NCBI RefSeq assembly: GCF_010501015.1
Contig: NZ_QVML01000002.1
Span: 186,001-250,000 of the forward strand
Reading direction: 5' to 3'
Source: Bacteroides sp. 214
GTDB taxonomy: Bacteria > Bacteroidota > Bacteroidia > Bacteroidales > Bacteroidaceae
DNA: 64,000 bases
Translations under genes and position numbers: made by a program
Shown: positions 29,201 to 35,331 of the stretch, piece after piece
Layout of the letters: every line of letters starts with the position of its first letter
How positions within the stretch are numbered: position 1 is the first letter of the stretch
The notes under the pieces: model-generated
Databases searched by the model: none
Told to the model about the DNA's origin: nothing
What the model saw: the letters and a program-made list of their open reading frames with translations, nothing else

Positions 29201-30597
29201 CGCTTGCCATTCAATGTATATTCAAAAGCTACGGCAAGCACTTCGTCGGGCTGTAAAGATTGCTTCAGCGAGAGGTAACCTATTTGAGTGTTAAGCGTGT
29301 ACTCTGAAGAGGTAAGCAGGCGGGCGCTTTCTATTTTCTCAAAATCATTGCCATTCTCAATACCGGGTATGGCAGTCATTACTCCGGTTACCTTGCTGAT
29401 GTCTCGCGCTTCGGCATAGGTGCTTACCATTTGTTGGTAAAGGTTGTTGGCATCGTTGAAAGGTGCGGCAACCAAACCACCGGTAGAGTGCCAGAAGCTA
29501 TTACTGATATGACTACCCTCGCCCAAATCTACCAATGCGACAACGTTTCGCGGATTATCATAATTGCTTCGCTTATTGGTTACCCAAACTTCTACACGGC
29601 TAATGCTTACCCCCGATAGTACTGTGGGTAGTTTGGACATGTTATTATCATAATTATCGCGGAAGTAATGCGCCAGAAAGAAGTGGCGATTCTCATCGTA
29701 CTTATCGGCAGAGAACTCAAAAGGTGTAGTTTGCGACCCACCTTTACTGGTCACCGTCTTGGACTCGGACTCTTGTTGGCTCACTACCGTTTGTAGCTTC
29801 AGTTTACCGAATTGCAGGTCGGCACGAATACCAAACAGCGAACTGGCACCACGAATCAACGTTCCGTTGGTAGGCATACTTACGTTACCACCTTCCAATA
29901 GTTTGATTATTTCGTCTTCCTTACCCTCATAACTTAACTTTATCTTTTTGGTATCGAAGTCGAAGGTGGCATCGGTGTTGTAGTTGAGGTCTAAGTTTAC
30001 CTTATCGCCCACCTTACCGGTGATGCTTGTGTTTATTTTCTCTTCAAAATCGAAACCGATGGACTTGCGCGCACTCGACGACAATGTGGGGTTATCTACT
30101 TTCCGGTAGTTCATACCAAAACTAAGTTCGGCGCTTCCCTGCATTTGGATTTGTACACCACCGGGACCGAATATTTTTTCGGCAGGTCCGAGGTTGAAGT
30201 TCATGTCTGTAAAGTCAAAAGCATCTTTTCCTTTTTCGCGCTGCTCGCTGTTGGCACGTCGGAAGTAATCGTTCATTTGTTGTTGAAACTTCCAGTTGGC
30301 ATACTCCTCAGGGGTTAACAGGATAGGTGCTGCAAGATTTACATCGCCTATTTTGGTACATACGCGATACATGTTATTCTCTGCGTCGTACTCCACCACG
30401 GTGCGCACATTTTCGGGTGTTTTGAAATCGGCTGGCGCACGGTTAAGGTCTTCGAGCTGCGAAGGAACTGTTTTGCTAACAGGGAAACGGGCAGGTATCG
30501 AGTCTTTGGGCTGAACGGTTTGTGCAATAGCAGAAAAGCTGTTCACCCCAAAGGCAAACAGCAATATCAGTAAACTTCGTAACAGCCAACTCTGCAT
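23245..30597 (-). CDS. sprA: SprA/Sov, type IX secretion outer-membrane translocon
   Basis: A 2450-aa protein with an N-terminal hydrophobic signal (LLRSLLILLFAFGVNSF), within the usual 2300-2500 aa of SprA/Sov. Diagnostic stretches include LSFGMNYRKVDNPTLSS, SYIDDFETTQSGIDLR, EYIEFWLLDPF and the C-terminal outer-membrane strand end (FGVSMRFSLTR). SprA forms the giant beta-barrel through which type IX cargo crosses the outer membrane. The stop of ruvA overlaps its ATG (TGATG), and the ruvA-sprA pairing is common in Bacteroidetes. No cargo with an obvious type IX C-terminal domain was noticed in the window. Confidence 0.93.
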   Translation of the reverse strand: MQSWLLRSLLILLFAFGVNSFSAIAQTVQPKDSIPARFPVSKTVPSQLEDLNRAPADFKTPENVRTVVEYDAENNMYRVCTKIGDVNLAAPILLTPEEYANWKFQQQMNDYFRRANSEQREKGKDAFDFTDMNFNLGPAEKIFGPGGVQIQMQGSAELSFGMNYRKVDNPTLSSSARKSIGFDFEEKINTSITGKVGDKVNLDLNYNTDATFDFDTKKIKLSYEGKEDEIIKLLEGGNVSMPTNGTLIRGASSLFGIRADLQFGKLKLQTVVSQQESESKTVTSKGGSQTTPFEFSADKYDENRHFFLAHYFRDNYDNNMSKLPTVLSGVSISRVEVWVTNKRSNYDNPRNVVALVDLGEGSHISNSFWHSTGGLVAAPFNDANNLYQQMVSTYAEARDISKVTGVMTAIPGIENGNDFEKIESARLLTSSEYTLNTQIGYLSLKQSLQPDEVLAVAFEYTLNGKRYQVGEFSSDIKDTKSSLYVKLLKNTSNSPDAGCWDLMMKNVYALGANQIQRDKFRLDITYQSDTAGVYLKYIPEGAIDRLPLLRVMNLDRLNSSNQSGSDGLFDFVEGYTVLAQNGRIYFPVVEPFGSHLRKMIGNDAIADKYVFEELYDSTLTVARQIAEKNKFRLQGEYRGSSGSEIRLGSMNIPAGSVVVTAGGVTLTENSDYTIDYNLGVVTIINQNIIDAGTAVSVNLESNTLFNMQRKTMMGLNFTYDYSKDFQFGGTILHLKEKPLVSKVAMGDEPISNTLWGVNFSWKKESQWLTNMLDKLPFVNATQPSQINLTGEFAHLMPGTSSDIQSNASYIDDFETTQSGIDLRQPSYWMLASTPYSKTNPLFPEAEKFNDIEYGKNRALLAWYYIDRLFTRRNSSLTPTHIKNDVEQLSNHYVREVYEQEVFPNKEITNQESSTISILNLAYYPEERGPYNLDTHLTSDGKLLNPDKRWGGMMRKLDTSDFESSNIEYIEFWLLDPFLYENETTKRRGGDLYINLGEISEDILKDGKKFFENGLPTDGDVSKVEETVWGRVPKERSIVYAFDNSTGSRRTQDVGLNGLSTEDERNFPTYNNYLSQVSSVVTQPEAYQRFYEDPAADNYHYFRGSDYDQEERSILERYKYYNNTEGNSIASEDSPERYDTSAKTVPDVEDINQDNTLNETEKYFQYQVSIRPEDMRVGSNYISDVRKSSVKLRNGNTEEVSWYQFKIPVKSGTPHGSIKDFKSIRFMRMFMTDFEQPVVLRFATLELVRGEWRSYTEALYNLQNPAPTITGTLGVSTVNIEENGDRTPVNYVLPPGISRVIDPGQPQLRQQNEQALSLKVTDLAGGDARAVYKNTGMDMRQYKRLQMFVHAEEVLDDMTNPEDGELAMFIRLGSDYRSNYYEYEIPLKLTPHGSYSDQTLEGRLAVWPEDNMLDIPFTVFTNLKKARNADKNDKLSDVSFATLYYDYDPDKPANRVSVIGNPSLAEVKTIMVGVRNNARSKKSVEIWLNELRLTEFNEEGGWAARGNLNVQLSDLGSVNLAGHVETAGFGGLEQSVSERRLDDYYQYNFTTSMELGRFLPAKAKISAPIYYSYSREITSPKYNPLDKDMLLDDALDALDTKHEKDSLKSLARELATYKNFSLSNMKVNVASKNPMPYDPANFTLSYAYTQRYNEGSTTAYENEVDWRASLSYNYSPTFKAWEPMKNMKSKSPWLKFFKEFNLNWIPQSISFNTDLTRHYYELQTREVESTDVATEIPVSFAKEFFWNRDLAIRWDLSKNLQMNYTSATRAEIEEPYVPVNKDLYPNEYEIWKDSVKRSLASLGRPLDYKQTFNLNYKLPFDKFPLTDWITADTRFSSSYNWDRGVSYTDMPFLGNTIANQRSLDLNTSFKLENLYNKVPFLKEVNRKFASTSRTPARPTKPTAPKKIEREIELKPDTTVLLEHKLATKNPKIVALTTSGRRYPVRYKVLNPNAIRIENRDSIRIKVTVVPGPRKEDQTWYKTAQSVSRFAMMVRSISATYKNTFAMTLPGFIPEVGDAFGQTKNYGVMAPGLDFAFGLTGNDYIEKAIDKGWLMQNDSVTSPATTNAMQDLQLRMTLEPFRDMKIDLNAGWTRNKSREVQFMYEDSPELRSGSLNMTVLTIGSAFESSKASNGYSSKTFDRFLKNLDVIQQRVEAKYIGATYPAGTSLAGQPFDPANGTVNKYSPEVMMPAFLAAYTGRSGKSASLDIFPDILSIMPNWRVTYSGLSKLAFFKKHFKSVNINHAYRSTYSIGSYSTFQSFMSYMGDIGFIEDVQTGDPMPSSMYDVSMVSINEQFSPLLGVDLTLHSGINFKAEYKTTRVVNLSMAAYQLSESSSNDLVFGMGYKILNFQLFKGRNTRNSKKVVSNDLTLRADISFRNQSALSRNIQMESTQATSGNEAFKLSCTADYVLSKMLTLRVFYDMQRNKPLVSATSYPVTTADFGVSMRFSLTR

Positions 30598-31184
30598 CAG
30601 AATCGCTTCAAGGCTTGTTTGATAACGCCTTCGACCGATGCTTGCGGGTCTTCCTTCAGTACGGCAAGCACTACCTTTTGCGAAGCGGCGGCAGGGAAGC
30701 CGAGCATGGTAAGTGCGGAGACCGCCTCTTCTTGTATCACACTACTGGTAGCCACTGCTATTTCTTCGCCTGCACCACCTGCGGCAATCTTCATCTTGTC
30801 TTTCAACTCCACAATCATGCGCTCGGCAGTTTTGAGTCCGATGCCTTTGATCATTCTCAGCATGGCAACGTTGCCGCTGCTTATGGCGTTGGATAGTTCG
30901 GAAGGCGACATAGCCGAAAGTATCATCCGTGCCGTATTGCCACCAATGCCCGATACGGAGATGAGTAAAAGAAACTGCTCGCGTTCTTGCTTGCTTGCAA
31001 AACCATAAAGCACATAAGCATCCTCGCGAATGGCTTCGTGGATAAACAACTTACAACTACTCTTTCCTTGAATGGCCGAATAGGTATTCAGAGAGATATT
31101 TGCAGCATACCCCACGCCATTACAGTCAATCACTGCAACTGCAGGTGTAAGCTCCTCTACATTTCCTTTTATATATTCTATCAT
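30597..31184 (-). CDS. ruvA: Holliday junction branch migration protein RuvA
   Basis: A 195-aa RuvA: N-terminal OB fold ([19 protein letters not shown]), helix-hairpin-helix repeats ([13 protein letters not shown] and [20 protein letters not shown]) and a C-terminal RuvB-binding three-helix domain. It binds four-way junctions and loads RuvB. It overlaps sprA by one base. Confidence 0.94.
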   Translation of the reverse strand: MIEYIKGNVEELTPAVAVIDCNGVGYAANISLNTYSAIQGKSSCKLFIHEAIREDAYVLYGFASKQEREQFLLLISVSGIGGNTARMILSAMSPSELSNAISSGNVAMLRMIKGIGLKTAERMIVELKDKMKIAAGGAGEEIAVATSSVIQEEAVSALTMLGFPAAASQKVVLAVLKEDPQASVEGVIKQALKRF

Positions 31185-31336
31185 ATTATAACCGTATTTA
31201 TTAAATTCACTATTATAACGTACGCGCGATGATTATAGTATTTCAATTTATTAGTTTTTCTCTTTGCCTATAAAAAGAATTCCTAAAAAACGCCTTGTAA
31301 CCTTGCCATCTATCCATAAAAACAAAATAATATCGT

Positions 31337-31344
31337 TACTTTTG
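31337..31344 (+). promoter_or_regulatory. Probable -7 box for ddh (TACTTTTG)
   Basis: TACTTTTG matches TAnnTTTG, 39 bp before ATG 31384; no clear TTTG at -33. The rest of the 199-bp gap to ruvA is AT-rich and shows no gene. Confidence 0.5.
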
Positions 31345-31383
31345 CAACCAATAATATAAACATACTAACAAAAAGATAACAAC

Positions 31384-32283
31384 ATGAAGAAACTTAGAGC
31401 AGCCATAGTAGGGTATGGTAACATCGGAAAATATGTGTTAGAAGCCATTGAAGCATCACCCGATTTTGAGGTAGCCGGTGTTGTTCGTCGTAGTGGTAGC
31501 GATAACAAACCGGTTGAGTTAAATGACTACACCGTGGTTAAAGATATGAAAGATTTGACAGATGTAAACGTAGCTATTCTTTGTACACCTACCCGCAGCG
31601 TAGAAAAATATGCGAAAGAATACTTAGCTATGGGCATTAATACCGTAGATAGTTTTGACATCCATACCGGCATTGTAGATCTGCGTCGCGAGCTCAACGG
31701 AGTGGCCAAAGCACACAATGCTGTTTCTATCATCTCGGCTGGTTGGGATCCGGGTAGCGACTCGGTGGTTCGCGCCATGTTCGAAGCCATTGCTCCCAAA
31801 GGAATTACCTACACAAACTTCGGTCCCGGCATGAGTATGGGGCATACCGTAGCAGTAAAAGCCATTGAAGGTGTGAAAGCCGCGCTCTCTATGACCATCC
31901 CTACCGGAACGGGCATACACCGCCGCATGGTGTACATAGAAGTGAAAGAAGGATATAAGTTTGAAGAGGTAGCCGCCGCCATTAAAGCCGACGCTTACTT
32001 TGTAAACGACGAAACTCATGTAAAGGAAGTTCCCTGTGTAGACGACCTACTCGACATGGGACATGGCGTAAGCCTTACCCGCAAAGGTGTGTCGGGCAAA
32101 ACACAAAACCAACTCTTTGAGTTCAACATGAAAATAAACAATCCGGCGCTTACAGCACAAGTATTATTGTGTGTAGCACGTGCCTCTATGAAACAGCAAC
32201 CCGGCTGCTACACCATGATCGAAGTACCGGTAATTGACCTGCTGCATGGTAGTCGCGAGGAGCTGATTGCGCATTTGGTGTAA
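31384..32283 (+). CDS. ddh: meso-Diaminopimelate D-dehydrogenase
   Basis: A 299-aa NADPH-dependent oxidoreductase that makes meso-DAP from tetrahydrodipicolinate in one step. It starts MKKLRAAIVGYGNIGKYVLEA, has CTPTRSVEKYAKEYLAMG, then SAGWDPGSDSVVRAMFEA and GPGMSMGHTVAVKAIEGV. Length is normal for Bacteroidales Ddh. It is convergent with the amidase gene (5-bp gap), which marks the edge of the accessory island. Confidence 0.94.
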   Translation: MKKLRAAIVGYGNIGKYVLEAIEASPDFEVAGVVRRSGSDNKPVELNDYTVVKDMKDLTDVNVAILCTPTRSVEKYAKEYLAMGINTVDSFDIHTGIVDLRRELNGVAKAHNAVSIISAGWDPGSDSVVRAMFEAIAPKGITYTNFGPGMSMGHTVAVKAIEGVKAALSMTIPTGTGIHRRMVYIEVKEGYKFEEVAAAIKADAYFVNDETHVKEVPCVDDLLDMGHGVSLTRKGVSGKTQNQLFEFNMKINNPALTAQVLLCVARASMKQQPGCYTMIEVPVIDLLHGSREELIAHLV

Positions 32284-32288
32284 AGAAG

Positions 32289-32729
32289 TTACCGGCTGCG
32301 CTGTACCTCAAAACACGGACACACTTTAACCCACTCTTTCTCTTCGATCTCGCCATTGCCATTCAGGTCGGGGCTAAGGTCGCGATGACCACATACGCGG
32401 CACTGGGCAAATCGTGCGAGCAACTCGGATATAACCACCTGCAAGGAATGTTTCTGTGGTGCGGTGCGTGTGTCTTTGGGCTTTCCATAAGTATCCAATC
32501 CACCTTCGTAGCAAATACCAATAGAGTGCTGGTTGTATCCTTTGGCATGTGCCCCCATCTTCTCTATGGGGCGTGTGTTGATTATTTCTCCGTTTATGCG
32601 GATGTAGTAATGGTAACCGATGCCACTGAAACCACGTAGGCGGTGGTCGCGCTCAAGGTCGTGTGCTGTATAACTATTTCCTTCACGAGTGGCGGAGCAG
32701 TGAATGACAATAAGATCTATTTTTCTCAT
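32289..32729 (-). CDS. Phage-type N-acetylmuramoyl-L-alanine amidase with EF-hand loop
   Basis: A 146-aa amidase_2 protein of the T7-lysozyme type starting MRKIDLIVIHCSATREG (an ATG three codons earlier is also possible). The zinc site is present: H10, then CGHRDLSPD and the terminal VCPCF. Between the last His and Cys lies DLNGNGEIEEKE, a canonical 12-residue EF-hand calcium loop. There is no signal peptide. It is the last gene of the minus-strand set downstream of the HU-like gene, an association widely seen in Bacteroides. Confidence 0.85.
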   Translation of the reverse strand: MRKIDLIVIHCSATREGNSYTAHDLERDHRLRGFSGIGYHYYIRINGEIINTRPIEKMGAHAKGYNQHSIGICYEGGLDTYGKPKDTRTAPQKHSLQVVISELLARFAQCRVCGHRDLSPDLNGNGEIEEKEWVKVCPCFEVQRSR

Positions 32730-32748
32730 ATAATTCATGGTTTATTTT

Positions 32749-32828
32749 ACCACAGAGTACACAGAGTTACATGGAGTTTTTATTTTTTTTAATATTATCC
32801 TCTGCGAAACTCTGTGTTACTCTGTGGT
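32749..32828. repeat. Inverted repeat of the CACAGAG family
   Basis: Left arm 32749-32774 (ACCACAGAGTACACAGAG...) and right arm 32799-32828 (...CTCTGTGTTACTCTGTGGT) are imperfect inverted copies around a T-rich centre. The same family recurs at 38371-38457. It fills the gap between the amidase gene and the small helical protein gene. Confidence 0.75.
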
Positions 32829-32833
32829 GAAAA

Positions 32834-33106
32834 CTAAATTCTTTCCTTGCACTCAGCAGCCTCGCACTTCTCCAACAAGGCTCTTTTCAGTTCCTGTCTG
32901 AGTCTGAATACTTCACTGTGCATCTCTGTTACCTTGTCGCTTAGCTCAAAGTAATCTTTCAACACTTTTTCTACCTGCTCCATCAAAAAGCTGTATTGAC
33001 TCATAACCAAGTCACTGAATTCTTTGAGCTTTTTGGCATCCTTCTTCTTCAGGAAGGGAAGCACGGCAAGGATAAAATCCAACAATTTTTGAATAATAGA
33101 TTTCAT
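32834..33106 (-). CDS. Small helical protein of unknown function
   Basis: A 90-aa protein with a short hydrophobic N-terminal segment (LLDFILAVLPFL), then Lys-rich sequence and a long amphipathic or coiled-coil helix (about 45-85), ending ECKERI. It lies 22 bp after the HU-like gene in the slot where Bacteroides clusters often encode a tiny protein. I do not recognise a family. Holin- or spanin-like roles are possible only by position next to the amidase. Confidence 0.6.
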   Translation of the reverse strand: MKSIIQKLLDFILAVLPFLKKKDAKKLKEFSDLVMSQYSFLMEQVEKVLKDYFELSDKVTEMHSEVFRLRQELKRALLEKCEAAECKERI

Positions 33107-33128
33107 AGGGCAATGTAATTTTTAATTA

Positions 33129-33632
33129 TTATGTGGTAGGGTCGGTAAATCCACCATCTCCATCTCCACCTGGGGTTTCGTCACCACCACTGTTGTTTTC
33201 TTCGTCTTTTACCTCTCCGGTAACTCCGATTGCAACATCGTAAAACTTGATGCGCTCTCCTGCGCGGGTGGCACCCAGATTGGGCTTAACGGTGTTGGAC
33301 GCGCGGAAGTTTATTCTTACCGCTTTGATGTTCTTTACACCACACTCTTTTTCTACTTCGGAACCGAATGTGCGGGCACCCAGGCTGAACACACCGAAGT
33401 CTTTGATGTTGACCGACTGACCGCTGTAGAGCAGTGTGCGCATAGACTCCGAGAAATTGGTCAATACACTCTTAATGTCTCCCAGGGAGAGGGAACTGGC
33501 CTCTTTCATCAGGTAGGCCACATCGTCGAGGTCGGCACTGTTTCCCAGGGTTACTAACTGCGGATAATACTTGGCTACGGATGCTACGTTGCGAGGATCC
33601 TTGCGCTTAATTTTTTTGTAAGGTACTGGCAT
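33129..33632 (-). CDS. HU-like DNA-binding protein
   Basis: A 167-aa HU-family protein starting MPVPYKKIKRKDP. It has the helical dimer part (LGDIKSVLTNFSESMRTLL), VNIKDFGVFSLGARTFG and the beta-arm region with KAVRINFRASNTVKPNL. It is longer than classical HU (about 90 aa) because of both termini; the C-terminus is an acidic Gly/Asp tail. This type is typical of the Bacteroides HU-amidase-VirE neighbourhood. It probably binds DNA architecturally. Confidence 0.85.
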   Translation of the reverse strand: MPVPYKKIKRKDPRNVASVAKYYPQLVTLGNSADLDDVAYLMKEASSLSLGDIKSVLTNFSESMRTLLYSGQSVNIKDFGVFSLGARTFGSEVEKECGVKNIKAVRINFRASNTVKPNLGATRAGERIKFYDVAIGVTGEVKDEENNSGGDETPGGDGDGGFTDPTT

Positions 33633-33651
33633 GTTTTGTAAGTTTTTAGAG

Positions 33652-33667
33652 ACTGTTTCAAAACAGT
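33652..33667. promoter_or_regulatory. Short palindrome upstream of the HU-like gene
   Basis: ACTGTTT-CA-AAACAGT, a perfect 7-bp inverted repeat, 19 bp upstream of the HU-like start and inside the expected leader. It could be an operator or an RNA hairpin near the ribosome site. Confidence 0.35.
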
Positions 33668-33735
33668 TTCTTAATTAATAATTAGGAGTAGGAAAACAAG
33701 AACAGCTTCTTCTATGTTATTTCCTTTTCTCTTTA

Positions 33736-33743
33736 CAAAAGTA
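33736..33743 (-). promoter_or_regulatory. Probable -7 box for the HU-like operon
   Basis: On the minus strand it reads TACTTTTG (TAnnTTTG), 103 bp upstream of the HU-like ATG. The -33 TTTG is missing. The phased TACGGGAGTT array begins 27 bp further upstream. Confidence 0.45.
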
Positions 33744-33770
33744 GCTACTTGATTTTCGTCCCGGTCGGGT

Positions 33771-33830
33771 TACGGGAGTTTACGGGAGTTGTTGGAAAGA
33801 TACGGGAAGATACGGGAGTTTACGGAAGTT
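33771..33830. promoter_or_regulatory. Array of 10-bp phased TACGGGAGTT repeats
   Basis: Six consecutive 10-bp blocks: TACGGGAGTT, TACGGGAGTT, GTTGGAAAGA, TACGGGAAGA, TACGGGAGTT, TACGGAAGTT. The register is exactly 10 bp, one helical turn. It lies between the divergent HU-like and DUF4248 genes, so it is a candidate multi-site operator; iteron function is an alternative. Confidence 0.6.
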
Positions 33831-33892
33831 TTTTTGCTGTTTTTATGTCGATTTTTAGTATCTTTATGGGTAGAAAAATCAGAAATGTAGCA

Positions 33893-34132
33893 ATGAAACA
33901 ACTCCCAACCGACGAAAATCCTTTCCAGTCCAAAGCCTATACAAAGGTAGAATTGGCCATTCTCTATAACCCCACCTCTTGTGTTACCGTAGCCCTGAAA
34001 ACTCTTTCGCGCTGGATTAAAGAAAATGAACAACTGTCGGCTGAGCTCGATGCCATCTGCTACAATAAATACCGACGAACGTTTACACCTAAGGAAGTAG
34101 CGATTATTGTGAGGTATTTGGGAGAACCATAG
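33893..34132 (+). CDS. DUF4248 family protein
   Basis: A 79-aa protein starting MKQLPTDENPFQSKAYTK. The pattern (tyrosine/aromatic start, ELAILYNP, then ALKTLSRWI, and the ending RRTFTPKEVAIIVRYLGEP) is that of DUF4248, a small Bacteroidetes family that looks like a winged or helix-turn-helix DNA-binding protein. A frame open from 33749 would run through the 10-bp repeat array, so ATG 33893 is preferred. It is divergent from the HU-like gene. Function unknown, likely regulatory. Confidence 0.78.
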   Translation: MKQLPTDENPFQSKAYTKVELAILYNPTSCVTVALKTLSRWIKENEQLSAELDAICYNKYRRTFTPKEVAIIVRYLGEP

Positions 34133-34133
34133 A

Positions 34134-34222
34134 ATTAAATTCAGGTTAAACGCTGAGTTACGCGAGTTACGCGGAGGGTTTAGGTTTTATTTTTTTTACT
34201 TTTTCGATGCCGCAGGTATCCT
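34134..34222. repeat. Long dispersed repeat, copy A
   Basis: Begins 2 bp after the DUF4248 stop. It contains TTAAACGCTGAGTTACGCG, AGTTACGCGGAGGGTT, a T-rich stretch and CGATGCCGCAGGTATCC. Copies B (38084-38162) and C (38271-38357) are in the same orientation about 4 kb away. Confidence 0.85.
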
Positions 34223-34256
34223 CCTTTGGGAGGAGGTGCCCAAAGGGCGGAGGAGG
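34218..34256. repeat. REP-like hairpin (TCCTCC...GGAGGA)
   Basis: Imperfect inverted repeat TCCTCCTTTGGGAGG with GGTGCCCAAAGGGCGG and AGGAGGA, attached to the end of copy A. I recall similar palindromes from many Bacteroidetes genomes. No gene is seen in 34133-34344. Confidence 0.55.
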
Positions 34257-34270
34257 ACATTTTGCAATGA

Positions 34271-34337
34271 TGCTGTGTTATGTCTCAATCTATATGGCTA
34301 ATAATCCTCCGCGTAACTCCGCGTAACTCGCGTTTAA
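34271..34337. repeat. Direct repeat D, left of the KilA-N gene
   Basis: Shares with copy E (35260-35323) the order GTCTCAATC, a TATGG block, ATAATCCTCCGCGTAACT and GCGTAACTCGCGTTTAAT. Its second half is the inverse of the core of copy A, so A and D form a large imperfect inverted repeat. Confidence 0.8.
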
Positions 34338-34344
34338 TATTGAT

Positions 34345-35157
34345 TTATTTCAATAATTTACGATTTTCAACTTCCTGCAATACTCGCATCTGTTGGATCG
34401 CTATCTGATTGAGTTTTAGTAAGCGGTCAGATTGTGGAATTTGCTCATTTATTAAAACCGCATTAATGTTCTCCATATTCGACAAGCATATCAGCTCGTT
34501 AATGGTAGCATAATCCCGGATATTACCTTTCAGGTCAGGATTAGTATCACGCCATTGCTTTGCAGTTATACCAAAGAGAGCCATATTTAGCACATCCGCT
34601 TCGCTGGCATATACAATTGATACTTGTTGAGCCGTGAGTGCCTCCGGTATAAGATTATGCTTTACTGCATCTGTATGGATGTGATAATTGATTTTCGACA
34701 GTTCTCGTTTAGCAGACCAACCAAGTTGTTGCTGCTCATGCTCTTTGAGGCGTTGGAACTCGGTAATCAAATAGAGCTTGAATTGTACGCTGATGGCAGA
34801 TCCAAATTCAAATGCAATATCTTTGTGGGCGAAAGTCCCACCGTATTTTCCTTTTTGGACTACAATACCTATTGCATCTGTTTTCTGAATCCACTCTGAA
34901 ACGCTCATTACAAAACTGGGTAATCCGGCTTGTGACTTAAAGTGGTCAAATTCGACCACTTTAAAATTGGGATTATTTATAATCTCCCAAGTACCGAGAA
35001 ATTCGAGAGTATATCTGTTTCTTAGCCAGTTCTTAATAATATCGGCTGCCCGGCTTCCACTTTCTTTGGCATTCGCCATGTCAGTCAAAGATATATAGTC
35101 GCCATTATTTACACGAACAATTGTGATGTCTGTTTCTTGTACTTTTATCTTAGCCAT
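34345..35157 (-). CDS. KilA-N domain protein (phage-type)
   Basis: A 270-aa protein starting MAKIKVQETDITIVRV. The N-terminal KilA-N domain covers about 1-115 (YISLTDMANAKE, IIKNWLRNRYTLEFLGTWE, SVSEWIQKTDAIGI, KGKYGGTFAHKDIAFEFGSAIS). The C-terminal part is helical and unrecognised. KilA-N proteins are common phage antirepressor/DNA-binding proteins. An upstream in-frame ATG at 35196 adds 13 residues unlike the family. The gene sits between direct repeats D and E, as if it were a separate insertion. Confidence 0.85.
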   Translation of the reverse strand: MAKIKVQETDITIVRVNNGDYISLTDMANAKESGSRAADIIKNWLRNRYTLEFLGTWEIINNPNFKVVEFDHFKSQAGLPSFVMSVSEWIQKTDAIGIVVQKGKYGGTFAHKDIAFEFGSAISVQFKLYLITEFQRLKEHEQQQLGWSAKRELSKINYHIHTDAVKHNLIPEALTAQQVSIVYASEADVLNMALFGITAKQWRDTNPDLKGNIRDYATINELICLSNMENINAVLINEQIPQSDRLLKLNQIAIQQMRVLQEVENRKLLK

Positions 35158-35206
35158 TATTATCGCCGTTTTTCTATTGTGGCAAATAAACCGCAATTTG
35201 GTTCTG

Positions 35207-35214
35207 CAAATTTA
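35207..35214 (-). promoter_or_regulatory. Possible -7 box for the KilA-N gene
   Basis: On the minus strand TAAATTTG, matching TAnnTTTG, 49 bp before ATG 35157; no -33 TTTG seen. Confidence 0.35.
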
Positions 35215-35259
35215 GTTTAAATTATTGATATCCATTATATGTAATACAATTGAAGCCTG

Positions 35260-35323
35260 CGCTGTGTCTCAATCGATATGGATAATAATCCTCCGCGTAA
35301 CTTTGCGTAACTCGCGTTTAATT
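35260..35323. repeat. Direct repeat E, right of the KilA-N gene
   Basis: Contains GCTGTGTCTCAATCGATATGG and AATAATCCTCCGCGTAACT, then GCGTAACTCGCGTTTAAT, in the same orientation as copy D at 34271-34337, about 990 bp away. It also follows the stop of the VirE gene. Confidence 0.8.
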
Positions 35324-35331
35324 AAATTAAC

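Noticed and set aside
33749-33892. N-terminal extension of DUF4248 from 33749
   Set aside because: It would translate through the 10-bp repeat array and adds residues absent from the family; ATG 33893 fits the usual length.
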